Shown here one piece after another: positions 26,836 to 35,954 of a DNA stretch of 64,000 nucleotides. The position numbers were made by a program, and so were the translations under genes. Under the pieces are notes generated by a model. It worked only from the letters and a program-made list of their open reading frames with translations, made no database searches and had not been told where the DNA came from. How positions within the stretch are numbered: position 1 is the first letter of the stretch; every line of letters starts with the position of its first letter. The DNA comes from Micromonospora craniellae (lineage in GTDB: Bacteria; Actinomycetota; Actinomycetes; Mycobacteriales; Micromonosporaceae): contig NZ_CP061725.1 in the NCBI RefSeq assembly GCF_014764405.1, positions 5,704,001 through 5,768,000 on the forward strand, given 5' to 3'.

Positions 26836-29123
26836 GCGCCGGGACGCGACGTGGCGCGTCGGCCTGGCTGGACGACCTGGCGCTGGGTGTCCGGCTGAGC
26901 GTGGCGGGCGGCCGGTCCGGCTGGGCCCGACTGGCCCTGATCTCGGTCGGCGTGGGCCTCGGGGTGGTGATGCTGCTGACCGCCGCCGCCCTGCCCTCGC
27001 TGGCCACCGCGCGCAGCGACCGGGAGGCGGCGCGCCTGCCCGGCCCGGAGGTGTCCGCACCCGGGCCGGACACCCTGCTGACCGTGGAGGTGGAGTCGCG
27101 CTACCGGGAGACCGACGTCAACGGTTGGCTGGTGCGGCCGGAGGGCGAGCGGGCCCCGCTGCCGCCCGGCGTCGACCGCCGGCTGGCCCCGGGGGAGATG
27201 GTCGCCTCGCCGGCCCTGGCCGAGCTGCTCGACTCGCCCGACGGCGCGTTGCTGCGTGAGCGGTGGGGCGGCCGGGTGGTCGGCACCATCGGCGCCGAAG
27301 GGCTCGCCGGCCCGGGTGAACGACTCTTCTACCTGGGCTCCGAGCAGGTGGACGAGGAGACCCTGGGCGCCCGGCGGATCGACTCGTACGGCGGCGACGG
27401 CCTGCGGGAGTCCGGGGGAGTGCCTCCGGTGCTGCTGGTGCTGGGCGTGCTGGGCCTGGTGGTCCTGCTGCTGCCGGTGATGATCTTTGTGACCACGGCG
27501 GTCCGGTTCGGAAGTGAGGCCCGCGACCGACAACTCGCCGCGATCCGGCTGGTCGGTGCGGACAGCGCGATGACCCGGCGGGTGGCGGCGGGGGAGAGCC
27601 TGATCGGCGCGATGCTCGGGCTGGCCCTCGGGGCGCTTGGATTCCTCGCTGCCCGCCGGGTGGCCGACGACCTGTTGCCGCCAGAATTCAGCTTCTTCAC
27701 CGCCGACATGCGTCCGGTGCCCGGGTTGGCGTTGCTGGTCGTGGTGCTGGTGCCGACCGCCTCGGTCCTGGTCACCCTCTCCGCGCTGCGGCGGGTGGTG
27801 ATCGAGCCGCTCGGCGTGGTCCGACGCGGTGGCGAGCGACACCGTCGGTTCTGGTGGCGGCCACTGCCGTCGCTGGTCGGACTCGCCCTGCTCGCCCCGC
27901 TGCTCGGCGGTCTCTCCGAGCAGACCGGCGGCCTGCTGGTGGAGCTGCAACTCGCCGCCGGAGCGACACTGCTCCTGGTCGGGGTCGCCCTGCTGCTGCC
28001 GTGGCTGGTGCAGGCGACAGTACGGCGGCTGGGCGGCGGCGGTGTGGCGTGGCAGCTCGCGGTACGCCGGTTGCAACTGGACAGTGACACCGCCGTCCGG
28101 GCCGTCTCCGGCATCGCGGTGTCGGTGGCCGGCGTCATCGCCGTGCAGGGAGTGCTCGGCGCGGCGCAGACGCAGAGTGCGAGCGACCTGAGCCCCGACG
28201 ACGACTTCCAGGCCGTCGTCTACGTGTACGAACCGGGCACGCCCGACGGTCCGGCGCGGACCTGGGCCGAGGCACTGGCCGCCGCTACCGGAATCCGAGC
28301 CACCAGCGGCATGGCGGACCTGGGCACCGCCCCGGACGCGGCGCAGGTTCACCGGGTCTACGTCGCCGACTGCGCGGCCCTGCGCCAGTACGCCGAGCTG
28401 CCCTCCTGCGCCGACGGTGACAGCTTCGCCGGCCCGGGGGGCGCGTCGACGGCGGCGGGCACCACGCTCACCTTCGACGACGACGGCACGCCGATCCGCT
28501 GGACGGTGCCGGCCGAGGTCCCCACGGTGCGGCAGTACTCCACGCTGGTCGTGGCGGACTTCCTGCTCACCCCCGGAGCGTTGCAGGTGCCACCGGTCAA
28601 TCCGGGCACCGTGCTCGTCGCGTACGACCCGGCCGACCGGAACGCGGTGGAGCACCTGCGCAACGCCGTCGCGCGGGTGGACCCGACGGCGGTCGTGCAG
28701 ACGTTCGAGGAACGGCGCACCTCCTCAGTGCTGGCCGGTTACCAACAGGCGCTCCAGATCGGCGCGGCCGTCCTGCTGCTGGTCATCGGCGCGAGCATGT
28801 TGGTCAACATCCTCGAACAGTTGCGCGAGCGGCGGCGGCCGTTGGCGGTGCTCAGCGCGTTCGGCGCCCGCCGCCGCAGCCTCTCCGGATCCGTGCTCCT
28901 GCAGGTGGCGATCCCGGTGACGCTGGGCATGCTGCTGGCGGTGGTGAGCGGTAGTGCGGTGGCGGCCCTGCTCCAGTCGGCCGCCGGGATCGACGTCGGC
29001 GTCAACTGGGCGGCGATCGCCGGGGTGTCCGGCACCGCCGCGGTGCTGGTGCTCGCGGTCACCGCCGCCAGCCTGCCGCTGCTGTGGCGGTTGACCCGGG
29101 CCGAGGGGCTGCGTAGCGAGTAG
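26832..29123 (+). CDS. FtsX-like ABC transporter permease
   Basis: 763 aa. It has an N-terminal transmembrane segment, a periplasmic-type domain, an FtsX core with three hydrophobic segments (about residues 195-330), four central segments, a second extracellular domain (about 450-620) and a second FtsX core at the end: a duplicated architecture common in actinobacterial antimicrobial-peptide or lipid exporters. With the LolD-type ATPase and PadR it forms a self-contained drug- or envelope-stress-responsive transporter operon. Substrate unknown. Confidence 0.9.
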   Translation: MSAGTRRGASAWLDDLALGVRLSVAGGRSGWARLALISVGVGLGVVMLLTAAALPSLATARSDREAARLPGPEVSAPGPDTLLTVEVESRYRETDVNGWLVRPEGERAPLPPGVDRRLAPGEMVASPALAELLDSPDGALLRERWGGRVVGTIGAEGLAGPGERLFYLGSEQVDEETLGARRIDSYGGDGLRESGGVPPVLLVLGVLGLVVLLLPVMIFVTTAVRFGSEARDRQLAAIRLVGADSAMTRRVAAGESLIGAMLGLALGALGFLAARRVADDLLPPEFSFFTADMRPVPGLALLVVVLVPTASVLVTLSALRRVVIEPLGVVRRGGERHRRFWWRPLPSLVGLALLAPLLGGLSEQTGGLLVELQLAAGATLLLVGVALLLPWLVQATVRRLGGGGVAWQLAVRRLQLDSDTAVRAVSGIAVSVAGVIAVQGVLGAAQTQSASDLSPDDDFQAVVYVYEPGTPDGPARTWAEALAAATGIRATSGMADLGTAPDAAQVHRVYVADCAALRQYAELPSCADGDSFAGPGGASTAAGTTLTFDDDGTPIRWTVPAEVPTVRQYSTLVVADFLLTPGALQVPPVNPGTVLVAYDPADRNAVEHLRNAVARVDPTAVVQTFEERRTSSVLAGYQQALQIGAAVLLLVIGASMLVNILEQLRERRRPLAVLSAFGARRRSLSGSVLLQVAIPVTLGMLLAVVSGSAVAALLQSAAGIDVGVNWAAIAGVSGTAAVLVLAVTAASLPLLWRLTRAEGLRSE

Positions 29124-29135
29124 CGCACCCGACCC

Positions 29136-29174
29136 GCGGATTCGCGGCGCGGCCCCGCCACGCCGCGAATCCGC
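29136..29174 (+). terminator. Stem-loop terminator of the PadR-ABC operon
   Basis: A perfect 14-bp stem (29136-29149 with 29161-29174) with an 11-base loop begins 12 nt after the permease stop and ends exactly where the next promoter's TTGACC begins. Confidence 0.8.
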
Positions 29175-29196
29175 TTGACCTGAACCGAGGTTGAGG
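29175..29196 (+). promoter_or_regulatory. MerR-type promoter/operator ahead of the MFS remnant
   Basis: TTGACC (29175-29180) runs into CCTGAACCGAGGTTGAGG (29179-29196), a nearly perfect inverted repeat of the CCTCAACC...GGTTGAGG kind recognised by MerR-family activators within long-spacer promoters. No merR gene is adjacent. The -10 (about 29200-29205) is weak, as expected for MerR targets. Confidence 0.6.
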
Positions 29197-29212
29197 TTGG
29201 ACGCTCTGCACC

Positions 29213-29535
29213 ATGACGACCTCGACGGGCGCGGCACCCCCGCGCCGGGCGCTCGCCACCGACATGGTCGTCCGGGCGGCCCCGCCGGAGCGGGCCGGTG
29301 CGGCGGCGGCGATCTCCTCGACGGCGCCGCAACTGGGCGGCGCCTTCGGCATCGCGCTCCTGGGAAGTCTGATCACGGCGGTCTACCGGCACGACATGGC
29401 CACGGCTTCCCGGTGGCGGCTGTGGCGAGCGCCGTGCTGATGGCGGGTACGGCCCTGCTGGTCGTCACCACGCTGCGGCGGCGCGCCGAGCGCCGTCAGC
29501 CGGCTTCCGTGTCCGCGGAGGGCACTGGCGGCTGA
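29213..29535 (+). pseudogene. MFS drug-efflux transporter remnant (DHA2 type, C-terminal part only)
   Basis: The frame from ATG 29213 reads ALATDMVVRAAPPERAGAAAAISSTAPQLGGAFGIALLGSLITAVYR, the loop and helix near the end of EmrB/QacA-type 14-helix transporters. After RHDMA it loses frame; the adjacent frame resumes GHGFPVAAVASAVLMAGTALLVVTTLRRR, the final helix and tail. About 400 N-terminal residues and some 30 residues at the junction are missing. The first ten codons look like a fusion of the original 5' end to the remnant. It cannot be functional. Confidence 0.8.
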
Positions 29536-29610
29536 CGGGCTGTGCGTCCACCAGCGGTACGACTACCGTTGCGGTCGGCGACGGGTCGCAGACCGGAGGT
29601 GGACGAGGAC

Positions 29611-30489
29611 ATGGGTGCCGGCACGCTTCTCGCGGTCAGCGACCTGCACGTGGGCTACGCCGAGAACCGGCAGATCGCGGCGGGACTGCGACCGCGGTCC
29701 GACGAGGACTGGCTCCTCGTCGCCGGAGACATCGGCGACGCGTACGCCGACGTGGAGTGGACACTGCGGACGCTCGTCGAGCGGTTCCACACCGTGGTCT
29801 GGGCACCGGGCAACCACGAACTGTGGACCCCACGCCACGACCCGGTGCAGCTCCGCGGCGAGCAGCGGTACCAGCACATCGTCGAGCTGTGCCGCACGCT
29901 CGGCGTGTACACACCGGAGGACGAGTACCCGATCTGGCGGGGCCCTGGCGGGCCGGTGCTCGTCGCCCCGCTGTTCGTGCTCTACGACTACTCCTTCCGG
30001 GCACCCGGCACCGCCACCAGGGAGGAGTCGCTGGCGCGGGCGTACGCCACCGGGATCGTCTGCACCGACGAGTTCATGCTGCACCCGGACCCGCACCCGA
30101 CCCGGGAGGCGTGGTGCTGGGCCCGGGTGGCGTACACCCGGCAGCGGCTGGACGCCTGCGACCCGAGCCTGCCGACCGTCCTGGTCAACCACTACCCGTT
30201 GGTACGCGAGCCGACCGACATATTGCGTTACCCGGAGTTCGCCCAGTGGTGCGGGACGGAACACACGGCCGACTGGCACGTCCGGTACCGTGCGGCGGCG
30301 GTGGTCTACGGACACCTGCACATCCCCCGGACGACCTGGCACGACGAGGTGCCGTTCCAGGAGGTGTCGCTGGGCTACCCGCGCGAGTGGCGACCACGTG
30401 GCGGACGACCCGAGGTGCCGCGCCCGGTGGTGTTCGGCGGCGTGCCCGCGACCCGGACACCGGACCCCGGCAGTGGGCGTACCGGCTGA
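29611..30489 (+). CDS. Calcineurin-type metallophosphoesterase
   Basis: 292 aa from ATG 29611. All five metallophosphoesterase motifs are present: SDLHVGY (about residues 10-16), GDIGD, GNHELW, VNHYPL and GHLHIPR. The active site is therefore a complete two-metal centre; the substrate is not predictable. Actinobacterial homologues often sit next to phosphopantetheinyl transferase genes, but none is seen here. It converges with the cold-shock gene with only a 3-nt gap. Confidence 0.9.
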   Translation: MGAGTLLAVSDLHVGYAENRQIAAGLRPRSDEDWLLVAGDIGDAYADVEWTLRTLVERFHTVVWAPGNHELWTPRHDPVQLRGEQRYQHIVELCRTLGVYTPEDEYPIWRGPGGPVLVAPLFVLYDYSFRAPGTATREESLARAYATGIVCTDEFMLHPDPHPTREAWCWARVAYTRQRLDACDPSLPTVLVNHYPLVREPTDILRYPEFAQWCGTEHTADWHVRYRAAAVVYGHLHIPRTTWHDEVPFQEVSLGYPREWRPRGGRPEVPRPVVFGGVPATRTPDPGSGRTG

Positions 30490-30492
30490 GCC

Positions 30493-30906
30493 TCAGCCCT
30501 CGGTCCACCCGTGCCGGGTGGCGATCCGGATCACCTGATCCCGCAACCGGACGATCTGACCCGCCGTGAGATCCGGGGCGGCCTGGATGAACGCCTCCGT
30601 CACCTCGGCACGCAGCGCCGCGACGGAGAGCACGTCACAGGTGGCGTCCTCGTCGTAATCGTCGGAGGCGGTGACCGGGGCGGCACTGACCGGGCGGCGC
30701 TCCGCGGCGACGAGCCTGACGTCGTAGCCCTTGAGGCCCCGCTCGCCCTCCTTGATCTGGAACTCCACCCTGGTGCCCGGTGTGATCGCCTGCTTGCCGT
30801 CCATCAGGTCGTTCGCGTGGACGAACACGTCCTCGCCGCCCTCCTCCGGGGCGATGAAGCCGTATCCCTTCACCTCGTCGAACCGGACCACGCGCCCTAT
30901 CGCCAC
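30493..30906 (-). CDS. Cold-shock domain protein with C-terminal extension
   Basis: 137 aa from GTG 30906, chosen because GGAGGGG lies seven bases upstream and it yields the normal MAIGRVVRFDEVKGYGFIAPE start. Cold-shock domain at residues 1-66 with RNP1 (KGYGFIAP) and RNP2 (DVFVHAND). The remaining 70 residues form an alpha-helical extension found in streptomycete/Micromonospora CspB-like proteins of this length. It probably binds single-stranded RNA or DNA. Confidence 0.9.
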   Translation of the reverse strand: MAIGRVVRFDEVKGYGFIAPEEGGEDVFVHANDLMDGKQAITPGTRVEFQIKEGERGLKGYDVRLVAAERRPVSAAPVTASDDYDEDATCDVLSVAALRAEVTEAFIQAAPDLTAGQIVRLRDQVIRIATRHGWTEG

Positions 30907-31059
30907 AACACTTCCCCTCCACTGACCTGCCACACGCCGTCGTACTGCCGCACCCCGACCGGCCCCGCGACGTCCCGCCGCCGCTCACGGGCGGTGAGTT
31001 CACCCTACGTCCGGTGGCCCGCCCGAACCATCGGCCGAGCCGAGGTCCACACCGTCCAC

Positions 31060-33093
31060 TCAGTGCGCGTCCCAGCGGTCGAGATCGCGCAACCAGGCCC
31101 GTGCCGACGCGTCCGACGGCGCCCGCCAGTCGCCGCGCGGGGACAGCGATCCACCGGCGACGACCTTCGGGCCGTTCGGCATGGCCGAGCGCTTGAACTG
31201 GGCGAAGCCGAAGAACCGGCGGCAGAAGACCTCCAGCCAGCGGCGGATCTCCGGCAGGTCGTAGGCGACCCGCTTGTGCTCGGGGAAGTGGGGCGGCCAA
31301 CTGCCTGCCGCCGGGTCGTGCCACGCGTGCCAGGCCAGGAAGGCGATTTTCGACGGCCGGAAGCCGTAGCGCAGCACGTGGAAGAGGGTGAAGTCCTGCA
31401 GCGCGTACGGGCCGATGGTGCTCTCGGTGGACTGGAGTTCCGCGCCCGGCACCAGTTCCGGACTGATCTCGGTGTCCAGCACCGCGCGCAGCGTCTCGCC
31501 CACCTCCTCGTCGAACTGGCCGCTGCCGATCACCCACCGGATCAGGTGCTGGATGAGCGTCTTCGGCAGGCCCGCGTTGACGTTGTAGTGGCTCATCTGG
31601 TCGCCGACGCCGTACGTGCACCAGCCCAGCGCCAGCTCGGACAGGTCGCCGGTGCCGAGCACGATGCCGCCGCGCTGGTTGGCCAGCCGGAACAGATAGT
31701 CGGTGCGCAGTCCGGCCTGCACGTTCTCGAACGTCACGTCGTAGACCGGTTCGCCAGCACCGAACGGATGGCCGAGTTCCTGGAGCATCAGCCGCGCGGT
31801 GGCGGTGATGTCCAGCTCGGCCGCGGTGATCCCGAGCGAGCGCATCAGCTTGTGCGCGTTGTCCCGGGTGTGCGCGCTGGTCGCGAAGCCCGGCATGGTG
31901 AACCCGAGGATGTCGCTGCGCGGGCGGCCGGCCCGGTCCATCGCCCGCGCGGCGACGATCAACGCGTGGGTCGAGTCCAGCCCGCCGGACACCCCGATGA
32001 CGACCTTCGGGTCGCCGGTCGCCGCCAGCCGCTGGTGCAGGCCGGCGACCTGGATGTGGTACGCCTCGTAGCAGTCCTGTGCCAGCCGTGCCGCGTCGGA
32101 CGGCACGAACGGGTACCGCTCGACCCGACGCCGCAGCCCCAGGTCCCGGGTCGGCGGGTCCAACCGGAACCGCACCTCGCGGAAGCCGCCGGTGCGCTCC
32201 GCGTGCGCCCGCCGGTTGTCGTCGAACGTGCCCATCCGGAGCCGTTCCTGCCGCAACAGGTCGAGGTCGACGTCGGCCACCGCGTGCCGTTCGTCGGCCG
32301 GGAACCGGTCGGTCTCGGCGAGCAGCGCGCCGTTCTCGTAGATCATCGTCTGGCCGTCCCAGGACAGGTCCGTGGTGGACTCGCCCAGGCCCGCCGCCGC
32401 GTAGACGTACGCGGCCAGGCAACGGGCCGACGCCGACCGGCACAGCAGCCGACGGTCCTCGGCCCGGCCCACCGTGATCGGGCTGCCGGAGAGGTTGAGC
32501 AGGACTGTCGCGCCCGCCAACGCCGCCTCGGCGCTCGGCGGCACCGGCACCCACAGGTCCTCGCAGATCTCCGCGTACAACGCCAGGCCGGGCACGTCCT
32601 CGGCGGTGAACAGCAGGTCCACCCCGAACGGCGCCTCGACGCCGCCGAGCCGGATCGTGCCGCCCCGCTCGTCGACCCCCGCGCCGATCTGCCGGGCCTC
32701 GTAGAACTCGCGGTAGTTCGGGATGTAGGACTTCGGCGCGACGCCCAGTACCCGACCCCGGTGCACCAGTACCGCGCAGTTGTAGATCCGGCCCCGGTGC
32801 CGCAGCGGGGCGCCGACGACGAGCACTGGCAGCAGCTCCGCCGACTCCGCCACCAGGTGCGCGAGTGCCGCCTCCACCTCGTCGAGCACCGCGTCCTGGA
32901 GCAGGAGATCCTCGATCGAGTAGCCGCACAGGCCCAGTTCCGGGAAGACCGCGACGGCTACGCCCTCGGCGGCGCACCAGCGGGCCTGCCGCAGGACGGC
33001 CTCCGCGTTGGCGGTGGGCTCGGCGATGCGCGTACGGCCGGTGCAGGCGGCGACCCGGACGAACCCGTGCTGGTAGATGGACCGGAAGTTCAC
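31060..33093 (-). CDS. nadE: Glutamine-dependent NAD+ synthetase
   Basis: 677 aa from GTG 33093 (MNFRSIYQHGFVRVA), the usual length of the actinobacterial two-domain enzyme. The N-terminal nitrilase-type glutaminase has Glu in FPELGLCGYS, Lys in PKSYIPNY and the nucleophile Cys in AEICEDLW. The C-terminal synthetase has the ATP loop GVSGGLDSTHAL (about residue 365) and the GTGDLSELALGWCTYGVGDQ stretch. It converts deamido-NAD+ to NAD+ with ammonia channelled from glutamine. It is followed upstream by an unrelated membrane operon after a 37-nt gap. Confidence 0.95.
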   Translation of the reverse strand: MNFRSIYQHGFVRVAACTGRTRIAEPTANAEAVLRQARWCAAEGVAVAVFPELGLCGYSIEDLLLQDAVLDEVEAALAHLVAESAELLPVLVVGAPLRHRGRIYNCAVLVHRGRVLGVAPKSYIPNYREFYEARQIGAGVDERGGTIRLGGVEAPFGVDLLFTAEDVPGLALYAEICEDLWVPVPPSAEAALAGATVLLNLSGSPITVGRAEDRRLLCRSASARCLAAYVYAAAGLGESTTDLSWDGQTMIYENGALLAETDRFPADERHAVADVDLDLLRQERLRMGTFDDNRRAHAERTGGFREVRFRLDPPTRDLGLRRRVERYPFVPSDAARLAQDCYEAYHIQVAGLHQRLAATGDPKVVIGVSGGLDSTHALIVAARAMDRAGRPRSDILGFTMPGFATSAHTRDNAHKLMRSLGITAAELDITATARLMLQELGHPFGAGEPVYDVTFENVQAGLRTDYLFRLANQRGGIVLGTGDLSELALGWCTYGVGDQMSHYNVNAGLPKTLIQHLIRWVIGSGQFDEEVGETLRAVLDTEISPELVPGAELQSTESTIGPYALQDFTLFHVLRYGFRPSKIAFLAWHAWHDPAAGSWPPHFPEHKRVAYDLPEIRRWLEVFCRRFFGFAQFKRSAMPNGPKVVAGGSLSPRGDWRAPSDASARAWLRDLDRWDAH

Positions 33094-33130
33094 CGCACCA
33101 TCATCGCCGAACCGGTTCCCCGGCAGCGAG

Positions 33131-34156
33131 TCAGCCGGCGGTGGACCCGGGCCGGTCGCGCCGACGCCCCCGCCGATCGCCACGCCGTGACGCCGGGCGG
33201 TGGTCCGTGGCCCGCGAGCCGCCGGAGCCGGAACCGCCACCGGTACGGGCCTCGGCCTCCCGGGTGAGCATCGTCGCCCGCGTGCTGAGCTCGTCCACCC
33301 GCTCGCGCAGCCGCCGCACGGTGGAGTCGGCCTCACCGGCGGCCGAGAGCTCGACGAGCAGCCGGGTGTAGTCGCCGACCAGCCGCGCGTACCCTCGGCC
33401 CGTGCTGCGGGCGGAGAGCTGGCCGTACCGCTTGTCGAGGTCGACGATCTGCTGCGCCAAGCCGGCCGCCGCGGCGCTGAGCGCGCTGCGCTCGTCGGCC
33501 TGCTCGTCGCGTCGGCGTCGCCGGTCGGCCGCCAGCCGTGCGGCCCGCCGCCCGGCGAACCAGAGTGACGCGGCACCGGCGACCACGCCGCCGACCGCCG
33601 CGCCGGCCAGCAGATACCGGGGCAGTGACGGGCTGATCGTCCGAGCCCCGTCGGGAACGGTGCCGGCCCGCACCAGCAGGTCGTAGTTCACCACGACGAC
33701 CTTGAGCGCCTCCAGCGGCTGGTCCACGAACGAGTCGACGCCCCGGCTGATGATCGTCTCCGCGACCATCGCCCGGCCGAAGTCCTTGCTGTCGCGTTGG
33801 GCGATGCGCGAACAGCCGTAGGTGTCCCAGTCGTCGCCGTCGCGGCTCATCGCCAACACCAGCGTGCCCTTCGCGGCCTGCCGCGTCCGGTCACAGGCGG
33901 CCCGCAGGTCGTCGCCGGCCGCCATCACCAGCACCACCAGCCGGCGGTTGCCGATGATCCGCTCGGCGGCCGGCTGGTCCAGGTCGACCCCGGGGGCGAC
34001 GTACACCGACGCGGCGCGGACCTGGCGGGCGATCGGTCCGTCCAGGACTCCGGCCGACCACAGCGCCCACCCGGCCAGCACCAGGCAGGCCAGCACCGCC
34101 CAACCGAAGGTGGTGCCGACCAGGGCGACGAGGCCGCGTCGCAGCGTGGCGGTCAC
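33131..34156 (-). CDS. Membrane-anchored protein of unknown function, coiled-coil tail
   Basis: 341 aa from GTG 34156. Transmembrane segment near residues 15-37, an extracytoplasmic alpha/beta domain (about 45-165; PGVDLDQPAAERIIGNRRLVVLVMAAGDDL, one Cys pair), a second membrane segment at about 183-205, then a basic and coiled-coil cytoplasmic tail and a disordered Gly/Ser/Arg end. The outer domain vaguely recalls TPM-type domains, but I would not assign it. It overlaps the preceding gene by GTGA and is the last gene of a three-gene unit. Confidence 0.75.
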   Translation of the reverse strand: MTATLRRGLVALVGTTFGWAVLACLVLAGWALWSAGVLDGPIARQVRAASVYVAPGVDLDQPAAERIIGNRRLVVLVMAAGDDLRAACDRTRQAAKGTLVLAMSRDGDDWDTYGCSRIAQRDSKDFGRAMVAETIISRGVDSFVDQPLEALKVVVVNYDLLVRAGTVPDGARTISPSLPRYLLAGAAVGGVVAGAASLWFAGRRAARLAADRRRRRDEQADERSALSAAAAGLAQQIVDLDKRYGQLSARSTGRGYARLVGDYTRLLVELSAAGEADSTVRRLRERVDELSTRATMLTREAEARTGGGSGSGGSRATDHRPASRRGDRRGRRRDRPGSTAG

Positions 34157-35523
34157 GACAGCCTCCCCTGGAGGTAGATGTCGGGGCGGTAACCGGGGAT
34201 CTCGGTCAGGCGGGCGGTGTCGTCCAGCTCCGCCGTCGCGTCGGCCAGCAGTGACCGTACGTGCCGGTCGGGGAGCCCGTCGTCGAGCGCCTTGCGGGCC
34301 GCTTCGAGCTTGCCGATGCCCCGGGTCAACGCGGGATTGCTGCGCGCGTCGGTGAGCAGCGACACCTCGACGGCGAGCGCGGTGAGCCCGGCCAGGCGGG
34401 CCCGGGCGCTGCCGCGTTGCGGATCACCGGGGCGGATGCCGGCTCCGCCGGAGCGGCGCAGCGACCGGATCGACAGCACCAGGAAGCCCGCCACGCAGGC
34501 CGCGAAGATCCAGGGCAGGGCGGGCAGCGCCACCCGTAGCGGGTCCCACGGCCGGTAGGGCAGCGGGCGGTCGAACAGGCCCGCGTACCGGATGTCGGTC
34601 ACCCGGCCCAGGTAGACACCGAGCACGTTCTGCTGCGGGTAGTCGTAACGGCTGAGCCGGTCGCCGAAGTGGGCGTAGAAGCTCGTGCCGGCCAGTTCGG
34701 CGAAGTCCGCCGCACCCGGACCGTGGTACTCGATCCAACTCCCGTACATCACCACCAGCGGGCGGTCCGGGAAGAGCCGGTGCAACGCCGGCCCGTACGC
34801 CGGGAGCGGCTCGCCGTACGGCTGGGCGGGCAGGGCGACGTACCAGGCGCCGTCGGGGAAGGCGGTGCCGGCGTCCTCGGGCACCCGCCGCAGAGTGGAC
34901 CCGTCGGCCAGGTGCAGCCCGTCGGCGCGCAGGTCGGCGACGACGGTGTCGAGTTCCGGTCCACTCGGGTCGCGCCAGCGCAGCGTGTCCTGGGAGGCCG
35001 GGCGAGGCACTTTACGCAGCGCGGTGATCAGCGTGACCAGTTGGTCGGTGATGTCGCCGGTGGCGAACCGGGCCCGCCAGCCGGGCAACGTGTCCGGGGT
35101 GGCCTGGAACATGCCGCCGCTGACCTGCGTGCCGATCACCCGGACGGTGGCGCTCCGGACCTCCCGTACCCGGTCACGTTCCTCCTCGTCCAGGCCGGGC
35201 GGTGCGACCAGGATGCGGGTGTCCTCACCGCCGATCGCCTCCCGCACCCGCTCCTCGTCCCACCGGGCGATGGCACCCGGCAGGCGCACCACCGGGTCGG
35301 CTGCCACCAGGGCGGTCATCTCCTCGGTGGAGGGCACCGTCGCATCGCTCAGCTCACCGGCGGAGCCCTCCTCGACCCGGGTGGACGTGGCCGGTGACTG
35401 GCCGTAACTGACGTCGATGCTCTGCCGCTGGGCGAGCACGAAGACCGCCAGGACGACCACGGCGACGGCGAGCAACACCCAGCGCAGCGGTTCGGCGCGA
35501 CGGATGCCGCGGGGGCCGGTCAC
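34153..35523 (-). CDS. Membrane protein with large extracytoplasmic domain, unknown function
   Basis: 456 aa from GTG 35523. N-terminal membrane segment (WVLLAVAVVVLAVFVLAQ), an external domain of about 300 residues, a second segment (ALPWIFAACVAGFLVLSI) and a cytoplasmic tail of about 100 residues that is mainly helical (ARLAGLTALAVEVSLLTDAR). This two-pass topology with an inside helical tail mirrors its downstream partner. Both ends are coupled by GTGA overlaps. I do not recognise the domains. Confidence 0.75.
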   Translation of the reverse strand: MTGPRGIRRAEPLRWVLLAVAVVVLAVFVLAQRQSIDVSYGQSPATSTRVEEGSAGELSDATVPSTEEMTALVAADPVVRLPGAIARWDEERVREAIGGEDTRILVAPPGLDEEERDRVREVRSATVRVIGTQVSGGMFQATPDTLPGWRARFATGDITDQLVTLITALRKVPRPASQDTLRWRDPSGPELDTVVADLRADGLHLADGSTLRRVPEDAGTAFPDGAWYVALPAQPYGEPLPAYGPALHRLFPDRPLVVMYGSWIEYHGPGAADFAELAGTSFYAHFGDRLSRYDYPQQNVLGVYLGRVTDIRYAGLFDRPLPYRPWDPLRVALPALPWIFAACVAGFLVLSIRSLRRSGGAGIRPGDPQRGSARARLAGLTALAVEVSLLTDARSNPALTRGIGKLEAARKALDDGLPDRHVRSLLADATAELDDTARLTEIPGYRPDIYLQGRLS

Positions 35524-35825
35524 CGCCGCGCCTGCCACAGCTCGTCGGCGCGACGGGCGTAGCCGGCCGCTTCCCGGGCCGCCGTGACGCCGCCGTCGTC
35601 GGCGGCGAGCCGTTCGGCCCGGGCCAGCAGGCCGTCTGCCTCGGGCACGGGCGTGGTCGCCGCGTCGCGGCTGACCGTGGCGCTGTCGATCGCGGCCCGG
35701 GCGGTCGACCAGGCCACCAGGCGGTCCCGCCGTCGCGAGTGCAGGCGCGGAAGCAGGGTGGTGAGGACTCCGGCACCCAGCAGTAGCACGCTGCCGGAGA
35801 GCCAGGTGAGCAGGGATGGTGACAT
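35520..35825 (-). CDS. Short single-pass membrane protein, first gene of the unknown operon
   Basis: 101 aa from ATG 35825. A single N-terminal hydrophobic segment (LLTWLSGSVLLLGAGVLTTLL) and a helical cytoplasmic part ending in a predicted amphipathic helix (AREAAGYARRADELWQ). Its stop overlaps the GTG of the next gene. All three products of this unit share a membrane anchor plus helical cytoplasmic region, which suggests they assemble together. Confidence 0.7.
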   Translation of the reverse strand: MSPSLLTWLSGSVLLLGAGVLTTLLPRLHSRRRDRLVAWSTARAAIDSATVSRDAATTPVPEADGLLARAERLAADDGGVTAAREAAGYARRADELWQARR

Positions 35826-35911
35826 GTGCTCCCGCCATCCGAGGGGTACCGGTACGGCTACCTGTCTAGCGCACCGGCACCAGCCCGCCGCAGGCCACCC
35901 CTGGTACGGGT

Positions 35912-35947
35912 GGTCCGGCCGGGCCCGCGAGGGGTGCCGGCCGGACC
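35912..35947 (-). terminator. Stem-loop terminator after rpsD
   Basis: An 11-bp stem (35912-35922 with 35937-35947) starts 8 nt beyond the rpsD stop codon at 35955. Confidence 0.65.
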
Positions 35948-35954
35948 GGACCGT

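Noticed and set aside
25929..28655. 908-codon minus-strand frame opposite the ABC/FtsX operon
   Set aside because: Antisense shadow; low-complexity His/Gln/Arg composition and no domain.
30511..33267. 918-codon plus-strand frame opposite nadE
   Set aside because: Shadow of the NAD synthetase gene, whose motifs are all present on the minus strand.
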